A DNA stretch of 37,384 nucleotides, taken from positions 1 through 37,384 of the forward strand of contig NZ_JALHLF010000014.1 of NCBI RefSeq assembly GCF_022832435.1, read 5' to 3'. The notes beneath the pieces were generated by a model, which saw only the letters and a program-made list of their open reading frames with translations, was not told the origin of the DNA and did no database searches. The translations under genes were made by a program, and so were the position numbers. How positions within the stretch are numbered: the first letter of the stretch is position 1; each line of letters begins with the position of its first letter. Positions 1 to 10,084 of the stretch are shown here, piece after piece. The DNA is from Novosphingobium organovorum. GTDB lineage: Bacteria; Pseudomonadota; Alphaproteobacteria; Sphingomonadales; Sphingomonadaceae.

Positions 1-672
1 GCCCGTTCGCTCGGCCAGGCCGCAGGGCTCACCCCCGCCGCCGCACGCTGGTACGATACGCACCACTGGCTGCGCGGCTGGGCGCTCGCCGCGCTGGCCG
101 GGTTCCTCGTCATGGGGACCTATTACGACCACTACACCGCGGCCCTGCTCCCCTCGCTCAGCGTGCTCATCGCCCCGGCGCTGGGCACCGACGCGCCGCG
201 GCGGGTGGTGACCGCGCTCGTCTTCGCCTTCCTTCTGGTCGCGGGCAGCGCGATCCTGGTAAGCAACCGCATCGGCTTTGGCGGCGCGCGCGATCTTGCC
301 GTCGCGGCACGCGCGATCGAGGCGAACCTCGACGGGCGCTGCCTCTACGTTTTCGAAGGCAACGCCGCGCTCTATTCGGCGACCAGCGCCTGCATGGTGA
401 GCAAGTACGCCTTCCCCCAGCACCTCTCGGGCGCGACCGATGCGGTGGCGCTGGGCGAGGATTCGCGCGCCGCGCTGGCCCGCGCGCTGGCGCGCCGCCC
501 CGGCGTGATCGTGACCGGGCAGAAGCCGCTCCAGAGCCGGTCCAACTGGGCGGTCTGGCCGCTGATGGGCCGCACGCTGGCGCGCGACTACGAAGCCTTT
601 GCCGACGTCAGGCTGGGCCACGTCAAGCTGCGGCTGTGGCGCTTGCGCAAGGCTCGCGCTCCCAGCCGCTGA
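1..672 (+). CDS. Glycosyltransferase-like membrane protein, C-terminal part (5' truncated)
   Basis: The reading frame is open from the first base of the window, so the start lies to the left. About 223 residues are visible. They begin with hydrophobic segments around WALAALAGFLVMG and LLPSLSVLIAPALG, separated by a YYDHY motif, then another membrane segment (VVTALVFAFLLVAGSAILVS), and end in a soluble alpha/beta tail of about 120 residues. Several hydrophobic helices followed by a soluble C-terminal lobe, and a D-x-Y before a 'LLP' helix, resemble the C-terminal part of GT39/ArnT-type glycosyltransferases, which use polyprenyl-phosphate sugars at the inner membrane. That family call is inferred from the overall pattern; the catalytic N-terminal loops are outside the window. 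It could also be another polytopic membrane protein. The gene is convergent with the small minus-strand gene that ends 10 bases further on. Confidence 0.55.
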   Translation, partial: ARSLGQAAGLTPAAARWYDTHHWLRGWALAALAGFLVMGTYYDHYTAALLPSLSVLIAPALGTDAPRRVVTALVFAFLLVAGSAILVSNRIGFGGARDLAVAARAIEANLDGRCLYVFEGNAALYSATSACMVSKYAFPQHLSGATDAVALGEDSRAALARALARRPGVIVTGQKPLQSRSNWAVWPLMGRTLARDYEAFADVRLGHVKLRLWRLRKARAPSR

Positions 673-681
673 GCGCTGCGC

Positions 682-861
682 TCAGCGCGCCTTGGCGATC
701 GAAAAGCCGTGGGTTTTCGCCGCGTCCTTGGTCGATTCCTCGGTGCGGTTGAGCGCCTTGGCGATTTCCTTGAGCCCCTTGCCCTTGCCCGCCAGGGTCT
801 GGAGCTTTTGCAGTTCTTCCGGCTTCCAGGGCTGCTTGTGCTTGGCGATCTTCTGGCTCAT
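682..861 (-). CDS. 59-residue SANT/Myb-like helix-turn-helix protein
   Basis: Small, lysine-rich protein. The start is the ATG at 861, preceded by an AAGAGA ribosome-binding site; a longer frame reaching 981 has no such site and a low-complexity beginning. A tryptophan at residue 12 (QPWKPEE) and a predicted helix-turn-helix at residues 30-52 (LKEIAKALNRT, then EESTKDAAKTHG) give a Myb/SANT-like layout, which suggests DNA or RNA binding. I recall short proteins of this style in sphingomonad genomes but know of no assigned function. It lies 116 bases downstream of the topA stop on the same strand, with two hairpins in between, so it is probably transcribed separately or by read-through from topA. 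No partner can be named from the sequence. Confidence 0.7.
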   Translation of the reverse strand: MSQKIAKHKQPWKPEELQKLQTLAGKGKGLKEIAKALNRTEESTKDAAKTHGFSIAKAR

Positions 862-889
862 CGTGTGATCTCTTGCGCTGATGGGGTCG

Positions 890-944
890 TGGCGGGCGTG
901 GTGCCCGCCAGCAAACCGCAGGAAGCCGCAGTTCGCTCTGCGGC
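890..944 (-). terminator. Two hairpins downstream of topA
   Basis: Two perfect inverted repeats lie between the topA stop and the small downstream gene: GCCGCAG/CTGCGGC (925-931 with 938-944, 6-base loop) and TGGCGGGC/GCCCGCCA (890-897 with 903-910, 5-base loop). Neither is followed by a T-run on the minus strand, so intrinsic termination is only a possibility. Confidence 0.35.
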
Positions 945-977
945 CAATGCCGAAAAACCGGAGCGGAGCCGAAGCTC

Positions 978-3620
<2,643 letters not shown>

Positions 3621-3643
3621 TTCAGACTTTCTTTTATGCCCCT

Positions 3644-3687
3644 CACGTGCGTGCGTGTGCACATACACGTGTATGTGTGTACGCATA
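3644..3687. repeat. 44-base perfectly alternating pyrimidine-purine tract before topA
   Basis: Every base from 3644 to 3687 alternates pyrimidine and purine without a single break, mostly CA/TG and CG steps. Inside it, 3660-3677 is an exact 18-base palindrome (CACATACACGTGTATGTG) and 3656-3663 another (TGTGCACA). The tract ends 23 bases upstream of the topA start codon, in the leader or promoter. Sequences of this kind can flip to left-handed Z-DNA or extrude a cruciform under negative supercoiling; whether this happens here is inference. Confidence 0.9.
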
Positions 3688-3749
3688 GGGTGGGAATCGC
3701 AGGAGCGGTTCGTCAAGCACCAAAGCATGACAGGGACGTTTCAATCGCA

Positions 3750-4343
3750 TCACGCCGATTGCCGGGCAATGACCCTTCGCAATATCGCGAACAGCCGCAC
3801 ACCATCGCTTCCACCAATCGGCAGAAGGTTTATCACTGCCCCGCCTGAAGCGACCGTCGTGCCGGCAGCGGCAAGAGCAACGCTCCATTCACGCCATCCG
3901 TGGGCATGGGGCGTCGCCGCCACGAGGTGCGCATAGGCGAAGAGAACCCCAGCCAGGAGCAATTCAGCCAGCGGCCCACTCGCAAACATGACAGCCGCGT
4001 CGCGAACCTGCGCCTGAGGATGCCAGCGGACAACGACATAACCCGCAATATCGCTTCCTCTCGGGCGCCGGGCGGAACTCATTGGGCGCGTCGTCAAATC
4101 GAAAGCGAAAGGCAGAACGGCAATGCGTATCACGCGGCTCCCACTTGCCCACGCGCCGCCTGCATGCCCCAATTCGTGAACCAGCGTCACCAGCCACTGC
4201 ACCGCCAAAATAACGCAGGGCACAGCCACGCCTTCGTGTACCAGCCCCGCACGATCGAACGCATCACCCGCCGCGAAAAAGACAGACAGGGCGAATAGAA
4301 TCCTTAAGCCCCGCCCAACCCCTGTTAGGATTCGTGCGATCAT
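3750..4343 (-). CDS. Small M50B-like (site-2-protease type) membrane metallopeptidase
   Basis: A 197-residue polytopic membrane protein. The zinc-binding motif HELGH is at residues 56-60 inside a hydrophobic helix, ASGPLAELLLAG (121-132) matches the conserved middle segment of M50 proteins, and NLLPIGGSDG (172-181) matches the N-x-x-P...D-G motif that supplies the third zinc ligand. Size and layout fit the compact M50B-like group, without PDZ or CBS domains, so it may cleave membrane-embedded peptides, but the substrate is unknown. It sits between dprA and topA on the same strand, with gaps of 95 and 129 bases, where sphingomonads commonly have dprA followed directly by topA. Base composition is lower than its neighbours (53% and 58% GC in two 60-base lines I counted), consistent with later acquisition. 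Confidence 0.75.
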   Translation of the reverse strand: MIARILTGVGRGLRILFALSVFFAAGDAFDRAGLVHEGVAVPCVILAVQWLVTLVHELGHAGGAWASGSRVIRIAVLPFAFDLTTRPMSSARRPRGSDIAGYVVVRWHPQAQVRDAAVMFASGPLAELLLAGVLFAYAHLVAATPHAHGWREWSVALAAAGTTVASGGAVINLLPIGGSDGVRLFAILRRVIARQSA

Positions 4344-4438
4344 CCAAAGCCCTCTTCGAGTTGCAATTCTTCTTCGGGCAGCCGCAGATGGATGGCAATG
4401 GGAAGCGGTAGAATACGCACTTCCCAGCTACCTTACGA

Positions 4439-5581
4439 TCAAGACAAACTGACCCGCCCACCCGCGTGGCGCACCAGCCGTCCGGCGAGTTCGAGTTCGA
4501 GCAGCGCGAGCTGGACCGAGGCCGCGCTGGCCCCGCTCTGGCGGATCAGTTCGTCCACGCCGACAGGCGCGGTGGTGAGCAGCGCGGCAACCTCGGCCGG
4601 ATTGTCATCGCTTGCAGGCTCGCCGCCCTCCCCGGCCAGGTCCCAGGCCTCGTTTTCCTCGCGAAAGGTCGAACGGGGCGAGAGGCCGTCGAAGGCGGTG
4701 AGCAGTTCGCGCACGTCCTCGACCGACTGGACCAGCACCGCGCCATCGCGGATGAGGCCGTTGCAGCCGTGCGCGCGCGGATCGAGCGGGGAGCCGGGGA
4801 TCGCCATGACCTCGCGCCCCATCTCGCCCGCCAGCCGTGCGGTGATGAGCGAGCCCGACTTGGGCGCCGCCTCGACCACCAGCGTGCCCGCGCTCAGCCC
4901 GGCGATGATCCGGTTGCGCGCGGGGAAATGGCGCGCGAGCGGTTCGGCTCCGGGAGGCTGTTCGGCGAGCAGCAGGCCCTTTTCGGCAATGCGTTCGTGC
5001 AGTTCGGCGTGCTGGGGCGGGTAGGCGATGTCGATCCCGCTGGCGATCACCCCCACCGTCGCGCCGCCGGCGGCCAGCGCGCCTTCGTGCGCCGCCCCGT
5101 CGATCCCGCGCGCCAGCCCCGAGACCACGGTGTAGCCTGCCTGCGCCAGTCCATGCGCGAAGTCGCGCGCCAGCCGCACCGCCGCCGCCGAAGCGTTGCG
5201 CGCGCCGACCATCGCGACGCAGGGACGGTGCAGCAGAGCGACGTTCCCCCGGCAGGTCAGAATCGGCGGCGCGCCGGGCGCGGCGGCCAGCAGCGGGGGA
5301 TATTCGGGCGAATCGTGAAAGAGATAGCGCGCGCCCGCCTTGCGCATCGCGGCGGCCTCAGCGTGGATCTGGCCGACCGGGGCAATGGCATAGCGCTTGC
5401 CCGCCTTCCCGGCGAGATCGGGCAGCGCCTCAAGCGCGGCGGTGGCGGTCGCGAAGCGGCTCAGCAGCTGGCGATAGCTGACCGGCCCGACATGGGGCGA
5501 ACGCAGCAGGCGAATGCGCGCAAACGCCTCTTCCTGCGTAAGATCGCGCGCTTCGACTTCGGCCCCGTTCGCTCCGTCCAT
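4439..5581 (-). CDS. dprA: DNA-processing protein DprA
   Basis: Binds incoming single-stranded DNA and loads RecA during natural transformation. The 380 residues start at the ATG at 5581, 19 bases after the plsY stop. The Rossmann-like core shows VGARNAS (125-131), SGLARGIDGAAHEGAL (154-169), FPARNRIIAGLS (219-230) and a KSGSLITARLA segment (241-251), all typical of DprA. Residues 15-60 form a helical SAM-like region, and 325-380 a winged-helix domain characteristic of proteobacterial DprA. The gene follows plsY in an apparent operon running towards topA. DprA alone does not show that the organism is transformable. Confidence 0.96.
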   Translation of the reverse strand: MDGANGAEVEARDLTQEEAFARIRLLRSPHVGPVSYRQLLSRFATATAALEALPDLAGKAGKRYAIAPVGQIHAEAAAMRKAGARYLFHDSPEYPPLLAAAPGAPPILTCRGNVALLHRPCVAMVGARNASAAAVRLARDFAHGLAQAGYTVVSGLARGIDGAAHEGALAAGGATVGVIASGIDIAYPPQHAELHERIAEKGLLLAEQPPGAEPLARHFPARNRIIAGLSAGTLVVEAAPKSGSLITARLAGEMGREVMAIPGSPLDPRAHGCNGLIRDGAVLVQSVEDVRELLTAFDGLSPRSTFREENEAWDLAGEGGEPASDDNPAEVAALLTTAPVGVDELIRQSGASAASVQLALLELELAGRLVRHAGGRVSLS

Positions 5582-5600
5582 TCGCCCCCGCTCGAAATGC

Positions 5601-6182
5601 CTACTTCTTGCTGCCCACGCGGGGCTCGGTGCCCGCGATCAGGCGGGCGATGTTGGCACGATGCTGAAACAGCACGACCAACGCAATAACCCCTAGAACC
5701 ATTGCGGCTTCATTCTGGCCGAGCGCGAGCGCAACGAGCGGCGCGATCACCGCCGCACACATCCCCGCGACCGAGGAAATACGCACCAGCGCGAGCAGGC
5801 CGATCCACGCGACAGCATAGGCCAGCCCGATCGGCCAGGCGTAGCCAAAGGCGATCCCCGCCGTCGTCGCCACGCCCTTGCCACCCTTGAAGCGCAGCCA
5901 CAGCGGGAAGCAGTGCCCGGCGAAGGCGCCCAGCGCCGCGGCCCAGGTATAGGCCGGCCACAGCGCCGCGGCGATCAGTACGGCGGCCAGTCCCTTGGCC
6001 AGATCGAGCAGCAGCGTGGCCGCGGCCAGCTTCTTGTTGCCGGTCCGCAGGACGTTGGTCGCCCCGATGTTGCCCGAACCGATCGAGCGCAGGTCCTGCG
6101 TCCCCGCCATGCGGGTGAGCAACAGGCCAAAGGGTATCGAACCGAGGGCATAGCCCGCGAGCGGTGCAAGAATCCAATCCAT
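5601..6182 (-). CDS. plsY: Acyl-phosphate:glycerol-3-phosphate acyltransferase PlsY
   Basis: Makes lysophosphatidate by moving an acyl group from acyl-phosphate to glycerol-3-phosphate, the first acylation in phospholipid synthesis. The 193 residues start at the ATG at 6182 (MDWILAPLAGYALGSIPFG). The three family motifs are present: SIGSGNIGATN (33-43), GAFAGHCFP followed by KGGKG (86-103), and HRANI (174-178). The rest is hydrophobic, with about seven membrane segments, and the length is usual. It is the first gene of the minus-strand run plsY-dprA and is divergent from murI across 129 bases. Confidence 0.97.
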   Translation of the reverse strand: MDWILAPLAGYALGSIPFGLLLTRMAGTQDLRSIGSGNIGATNVLRTGNKKLAAATLLLDLAKGLAAVLIAAALWPAYTWAAALGAFAGHCFPLWLRFKGGKGVATTAGIAFGYAWPIGLAYAVAWIGLLALVRISSVAGMCAAVIAPLVALALGQNEAAMVLGVIALVVLFQHRANIARLIAGTEPRVGSKK

Positions 6183-6311
6183 CGCGCGCCCATAGCCCGA
6201 ATGCGCGTCAAGGCGAAGACGTGTTGCTTTGCCTGCGCGTCCAATTGCGCCATCGCGCCTTGTTCCCGTGTGTGAAACGGGCCAGACTGGGGTTCGATTC
6301 AGGGCAAGGCA

Positions 6312-7172
6312 ATGGCGACAGAAACTCTCGAAGAGCCCCGCACGGGGCAATCCGGCACCGCGCCGCGCGCGTCCATCATCGATGCGGCCGCGCCCGTGCT
6401 GCTGTTCGATTCGGGCGTGGGCGGGCTCACCGTGCTCGAAGAAGTGCGCCGCAGCCTGCCCGATGCGCCCATTCTCTACGCCGCGGACACCGCCGGCCTG
6501 CCCTATGGCACCAAGAGCGAGGCGCAGATCGCCGCGCGCGTCGCCGGGCTGCTGGGCCGCATGGCCGAGCGCTTTCGCCCCCGCCTCATCTGCATTGCCT
6601 GCAACACCGCCTCGACCATTGCGCTGGGCATGGTGCGCGAAGTGCTGGAAACCCCGATCGTGGGCACCGTCCCTGCGATCAAGCCCGCCTCCGCGATGAC
6701 CCGCAGCGGGGTGATCGGCCTGCTCGGCACGCAGGCGACGATCCGCCAGGGCTATGTCGATCGGCTCGAACGCGAATTCGCCGCCGACAAGCGCCTGCTG
6801 CGGCACGGCGCGCCCGAACTGGTCGACGCGGCCGAAGCCAAGCTGCGCGGAGAACCCGTCGATCCGGCCGCGATTGCGCACGCGGTCGAAGCCCTGCGCA
6901 CGATGCCCGGCGGCGCGCAGATCGACACCGTGGTCCTTGCCTGCACGCATTTTCCGCTGCTCGAAGAGGAACTCGCCCCCGCCTTCGGACCCGATGTGCG
7001 CTTCGTCCACGGCGCGCAAGGCATCGCGCGCCGGATCTCGCACCTGCTCGAAGGGCAGCCGTTCGCGCGCAGCGGCCCCGACCGCGCGCTGTTCACCGGC
7101 GACCCGGCTTTCGCCGAGGCCTACCGCGCCGCGCTCGATGGGCGCGGGCTCAGCGTGATCGAACGCTTCTGA
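6312..7172 (+). CDS. murI: Glutamate racemase
   Basis: Converts L-glutamate to D-glutamate for peptidoglycan. The 286 residues carry the catalytic cysteine pair Cys97 (ACNTAS) and Cys211 (ACTHFP), the substrate-binding FDSGVGG loop (32-38) and LPYG (63-66). The first 28 residues (METLEEP-like, Ala/Pro rich) are a poorly conserved extension; a start further in is possible but no better start codon with a ribosome-binding site is visible. The gene stands alone on the plus strand, divergent from plsY. No T-rich terminator is seen directly after it. Confidence 0.95.
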   Translation: MATETLEEPRTGQSGTAPRASIIDAAAPVLLFDSGVGGLTVLEEVRRSLPDAPILYAADTAGLPYGTKSEAQIAARVAGLLGRMAERFRPRLICIACNTASTIALGMVREVLETPIVGTVPAIKPASAMTRSGVIGLLGTQATIRQGYVDRLEREFAADKRLLRHGAPELVDAAEAKLRGEPVDPAAIAHAVEALRTMPGGAQIDTVVLACTHFPLLEEELAPAFGPDVRFVHGAQGIARRISHLLEGQPFARSGPDRALFTGDPAFAEAYRAALDGRGLSVIERF

Positions 7173-7195
7173 AGCGTGGCCAGGCCCGCCGCTTG

Positions 7196-7209
7196 TTGAC
7201 CGCGATCAA
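7196..7209 (+). promoter_or_regulatory. FNR/FixK-type binding box upstream of hemA
   Basis: TTGACCGCGATCAA matches the FNR/FixK consensus TTGAY-N4-RTCAA in both half sites. It lies 23 bases after the murI stop and 318 bases before the hemA start. FnrL/FixK control of hemA by oxygen is established in Rhodobacter and rhizobia; control here is inferred from the motif. Confidence 0.7.
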
Positions 7210-7215
7210 TGCCCT

Positions 7216-7285
7216 CTTGCGCAATCCACGCGATGAGAGCGGCCATCCGGGAAACTGCGCAAGTCCTTCGAGACGGCTTGCGCAG
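7216..7285 (+). repeat. Three TTGCGCA-type repeats upstream of hemA
   Basis: The octamer TTGCGCAA (7217-7224, itself a palindrome) is followed by CTGCGCAAG (7255-7263) and its exact inverted copy CTTGCGCAG (7277-7285), with 13 bases between the latter two. Centres are 38 and 23 bases apart. The pair could form a 9-base stem in RNA or be a dimeric operator. No regulator can be named. Confidence 0.6.
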
Positions 7286-7527
7286 CGCCCCTCAGCTAGG
7301 GTCTCGCGGGGTAGGACAAGGCGTCCACTATGCGAATTTCCGATCGCTGTATAAGGGACATTCGTCTGGTCATGGACCAAGGGATAATGTATTGGCCCGC
7401 AATACGGGGTAGGTTACGCATCCAGGTGGGACGTTCCGGCAGCGAACGGACAGCCATGTGGACACAGGCAAAGGTTAAGCCGGCGCAGATAAAATGGCAT
7501 AGCGGCGTAGAGCAGGACAAGGCTTAC

Positions 7528-8742
7528 GTGAATTACGATCAGATTTTCGACCAGGCGATCGATCGCCTTCACTCCGAAGGTCGCTATCGCGTCTTCATCG
7601 ACATCCTGCGCAACAAGGGGGCCTATCCCAACGCCCGCTGCTTTGCCGGCCACAACGGTCCCAAGCCGATCACGGTGTGGTGTTCGAACGACTATCTCGC
7701 CATGGGCCAGCACCCCAAGGTGATCGAGGCCATGGAAGAAGCGCTGCACGACGTGGGCGCGGGCTCGGGCGGCACGCGCAACATCGGCGGCAACACCCAC
7801 TACCACATCGAGCTGGAACGCGAACTCGCCGATCTGCACGGCAAGGAAGGCGCGCTGCTGTTCACCTCGGGCTATGTCTCGAACGACGCCACGCTCTCGA
7901 CCCTGGCCAAGCTGCTGCCCGGCTGCGTGATCTTCTCGGACGAGCTGAACCACGCCAGCATGATCGCGGGCATCCGCAATTCGGGCTGCCCGAAAAAGAT
8001 CTTCCGCCACAACGATCTTGAGCATCTTGAGGAACTGCTGGCCGAGACCGACCCGTCGCTGCCCAAGCTGATCGCCTTCGAATCGGTCTATTCGATGGAC
8101 GCGGACATCGCCCCGATCCACGAAATCTGCGACCTTGCTGAAAAGTACAACGCGCTCACCTACATCGACGAAGTCCACGCGGTGGGCATGTACGGCCCGC
8201 GCGGCGGCGGCATCACCGACCGTGACGAAGCCGCGCACCGCATCGACATCATCGAGGGTACGCTGGGCAAGGCGTTCGGCGTCATGGGCGGCTACATCGC
8301 AGCCGACCAGAAGATCATCGACTGCATCCGCTCCTACGCGCCGGGCTTTATCTTCACGACCTCGCTCTCGCCGGTGCTGGTCGCGGGCGTGCTCGCCTCG
8401 GTCAAGCACCTCAAGAGCTCGAACGTCGAGCGTGAGGCCCAGCAGAAGTCGGCGGCGATGATGAAGGCCAAGTTCCGCGAGGCGGGCCTGCCGGTCATGA
8501 ACTCGACCACCCACATCGTGCCGCTGATGGTCGGCGATCCGGTCAAGGCCAAGAAGATCAGCGACATCCTGCTCGCCGAATACGGCGCCTACGTCCAGCC
8601 GATCAACTTCCCGACCGTGCCGCGCGGCAAGGAGCGCCTGCGCTTCACACCGGGTCCGGCGCACACCGAGGCGATGATGGACGATCTCACCGCCGCACTG
8701 GTGGAAATCTGGGAACGCCTCGAGATGCGCAAGGCGGCCTGA
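7528..8742 (+). CDS. hemA: 5-aminolevulinate synthase (ALAS)
   Basis: Condenses glycine and succinyl-CoA to 5-aminolevulinate, the first step of haem synthesis by the C4 (Shemin) pathway used by alphaproteobacteria. I chose the GTG at 7528 (V-N-Y-D-Q-I-F) because family members begin with [13 protein letters not shown] residues and AGGACAAGG lies just upstream. This gives 404 residues, the usual length. The PLP lysine is Lys248 in [13 protein letters not shown], the PLP-ring region is YIDEVHAVG (Asp214, His217), and the glycine-rich stretch [14 protein letters not shown] is at 75-88. It is preceded by an FNR-type box and followed by a strong hairpin terminator, so it seems monocistronic and possibly oxygen regulated. 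Confidence 0.97.
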   Translation: MNYDQIFDQAIDRLHSEGRYRVFIDILRNKGAYPNARCFAGHNGPKPITVWCSNDYLAMGQHPKVIEAMEEALHDVGAGSGGTRNIGGNTHYHIELERELADLHGKEGALLFTSGYVSNDATLSTLAKLLPGCVIFSDELNHASMIAGIRNSGCPKKIFRHNDLEHLEELLAETDPSLPKLIAFESVYSMDADIAPIHEICDLAEKYNALTYIDEVHAVGMYGPRGGGITDRDEAAHRIDIIEGTLGKAFGVMGGYIAADQKIIDCIRSYAPGFIFTTSLSPVLVAGVLASVKHLKSSNVEREAQQKSAAMMKAKFREAGLPVMNSTTHIVPLMVGDPVKAKKISDILLAEYGAYVQPINFPTVPRGKERLRFTPGPAHTEAMMDDLTAALVEIWERLEMRKAA

Positions 8743-8773
8743 GGCCCCTTCGCGCGCACATTTCGAAAACACG

Positions 8774-8804
8774 AACGGGCCTGCCATCGGCGGGCCCGTT
8801 TCGC
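8774..8804 (+). terminator. Intrinsic terminator after hemA
   Basis: A 12-base stem (8774-8785 with 8789-8800, one G-T pair, 3-base loop ATC) begins 31 bases after the hemA stop and runs into a short T-rich end (TTTCG). Confidence 0.75.
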
Positions 8805-8842
8805 GTGCGGCGTCCCCCTCGGCAGCGCCGAAGGTTCCCGTC

Positions 8843-8869
8843 CCTGCCCCAAGCGCTTCTTGGGGCAGG
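8843..8869. repeat. Perfect 11-base inverted repeat between hemA and the OYE gene
   Basis: CCTGCCCCAAG (8843-8853) and its exact complement CTTGGGGCAGG (8859-8869) flank a 5-base loop CGCTT. It lies between the hemA terminator and the next gene start at 8984. No T-run follows on either strand, so it is not a standard terminator; it may be a second hairpin in a leader or a degenerate repeat element. Confidence 0.7.
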
Positions 8870-8983
8870 CCAAGCAATCCCCTGCAAGACGGCCCTTTTT
8901 CCGGCCCGGCCGCGCCCTATCTAGAAGGTCCGGGCCGCGCTTCCCCCTCTTCCGCGGCCTGTGACACCTTCGGAGCACGCGAC

Positions 8984-10084
8984 ATGGCCAAACTCTTCGA
9001 GCCGATCACGCTGGGCGATCTCACGCTTTCCAACCGCATCGTCATTGCCCCGATGTGCCAGTATTCGGCCGAGGATGGCTGCATGACCGACTGGCACGCC
9101 CAGCACATCGGCCAGCTCGCGCAGTCGGGCGCGGGCGCCTTCACCATCGAGGCCACCGCCGTCACCCCCGAAGGGCGCATCAGCTATGGCGACGTCGGGC
9201 TGTGGGACGATGCGAGCGAGGCGGCGATGGCGCGCGTGCTTGCCTCGGTGCGCCGCTGGTCGGACATGCCCATCGTCATCCAGCTCGCCCACGCAGGGCG
9301 CAAGGCAAGCTCGGCCAAGCCGTGGGACGGCGGCGGCCAGATCGCCCCCGATGCGCCCAACGGCTGGCAGACGCTATCAGCCTCCAACGTGCCCTTCGCG
9401 CCCGCGCACAACGCCCCTGTCGCGCTCGACGAAGCGGGCCTCACCCGCATTCGCGACGCGTTTGCCGACGCGGCCCGGCGCGCCGCGCGCCTTGGCATCG
9501 ACGCGATCCAGCTTCACGGCGCGCACGGCTACCTGCTGCACCAGTTCCTCTCGCCGCTCGCCAACCAGCGCACCGACCGGTACGGAGGCAGCCTTGAAAA
9601 CCGCATGCGCTTCCCCCTCGACGTGTTCGACGCGGTGCGCGCCGCGTTCCCGGCGCAAAAACCGGTAACGATGCGGCTGTCGGGCACCGACTGGGTCGCG
9701 GGCGGCTGGGATATCGAGCAGACGCTGGTCTTCGCCCGCGAACTGGAAAAGCGCGGCGTGTCCGCGATCCACGTCTCGAGCGGCGGGCTCCACCCGGACC
9801 AGGCGATCCCGGTCGGACCGAGCTATCAGGTGCCGCTCGCCCGCGCGGTCAAACAGGCGATCTCGGTCCCGGTCATCGCGGTCGGCCTCATCACCGAGCC
9901 CGAACAGGCCGAGGCGATCGTCGCAACCGGGGATGCCGATATGGTCGCCATCGCGCGCACCGTGCTCTACGACCCGCGCTGGCCCTGGCACGCCGCCGCC
10001 GCACTCGGTGCGCAGGTCCACGCCTCGCCGCAGTACTTGCGCTGCCAGCCGCGCCGCTACAGGGACCTGTTCGCGGCGCGCTGA
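8984..10084 (+). CDS. NADH:flavin oxidoreductase, Old Yellow Enzyme family (YqjM-like)
   Basis: A 366-residue FMN-dependent ene-reductase of the TIM-barrel OYE family. Residues 1-30 (LFEPITLGDLTLSNRIVIAPMCQYSA) carry the Cys25 and Tyr27 typical of the YqjM-like class. AHAGRKAS (102-109), the paired active-site histidines His178 and His181 in HGAHGYLLHQFLSP, and RTDRYGGSLENR (196-207) are the classic motifs. Such enzymes reduce activated C=C bonds in enones, often as part of electrophile or quinone detoxification. A GGAG site lies 11 bases before the ATG. Its 3' end overlaps the convergent MarR gene by 28 bases. With the MDR quinone-reductase-like gene nearby, it may belong to one stress-response locus governed by the MarR protein; this is inference. 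Confidence 0.93.
   Translation: MAKLFEPITLGDLTLSNRIVIAPMCQYSAEDGCMTDWHAQHIGQLAQSGAGAFTIEATAVTPEGRISYGDVGLWDDASEAAMARVLASVRRWSDMPIVIQLAHAGRKASSAKPWDGGGQIAPDAPNGWQTLSASNVPFAPAHNAPVALDEAGLTRIRDAFADAARRAARLGIDAIQLHGAHGYLLHQFLSPLANQRTDRYGGSLENRMRFPLDVFDAVRAAFPAQKPVTMRLSGTDWVAGGWDIEQTLVFARELEKRGVSAIHVSSGGLHPDQAIPVGPSYQVPLARAVKQAISVPVIAVGLITEPEQAEAIVATGDADMVAIARTVLYDPRWPWHAAAALGAQVHASPQYLRCQPRRYRDLFAAR

Larger units (their letters stand above)
7173..7527 (+). other. Long leader/promoter region between murI and hemA
   Basis: 355 bases without a convincing gene. It holds an FNR/FixK-type box at 7196-7209 and a cluster of TTGCGCA repeats at 7216-7285. From 7330 to 7527 the hemA frame stays open upstream with several ATG codons (for example 7330 and 7456), but the encoded residues do not look like the conserved start of 5-aminolevulinate synthase. 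I therefore treat this stretch as untranslated leader. A ribosome-binding site (AGGACAAGG, about 7513-7521) lies just before the chosen GTG. Confidence 0.6.

Noticed and set aside
6291..6300. GGTTCGATTC, resembling a tRNA T-loop, in the plsY-murI gap
   Set aside because: No acceptor, D or anticodon stems around it; ten bases is not enough for a tRNA or attachment site.
5601..7043. 480-codon minus-strand frame extending plsY back through murI
   Set aside because: PlsY homologues start at MDWILAPLAG-like residues; the extension is antisense to murI and low complexity.
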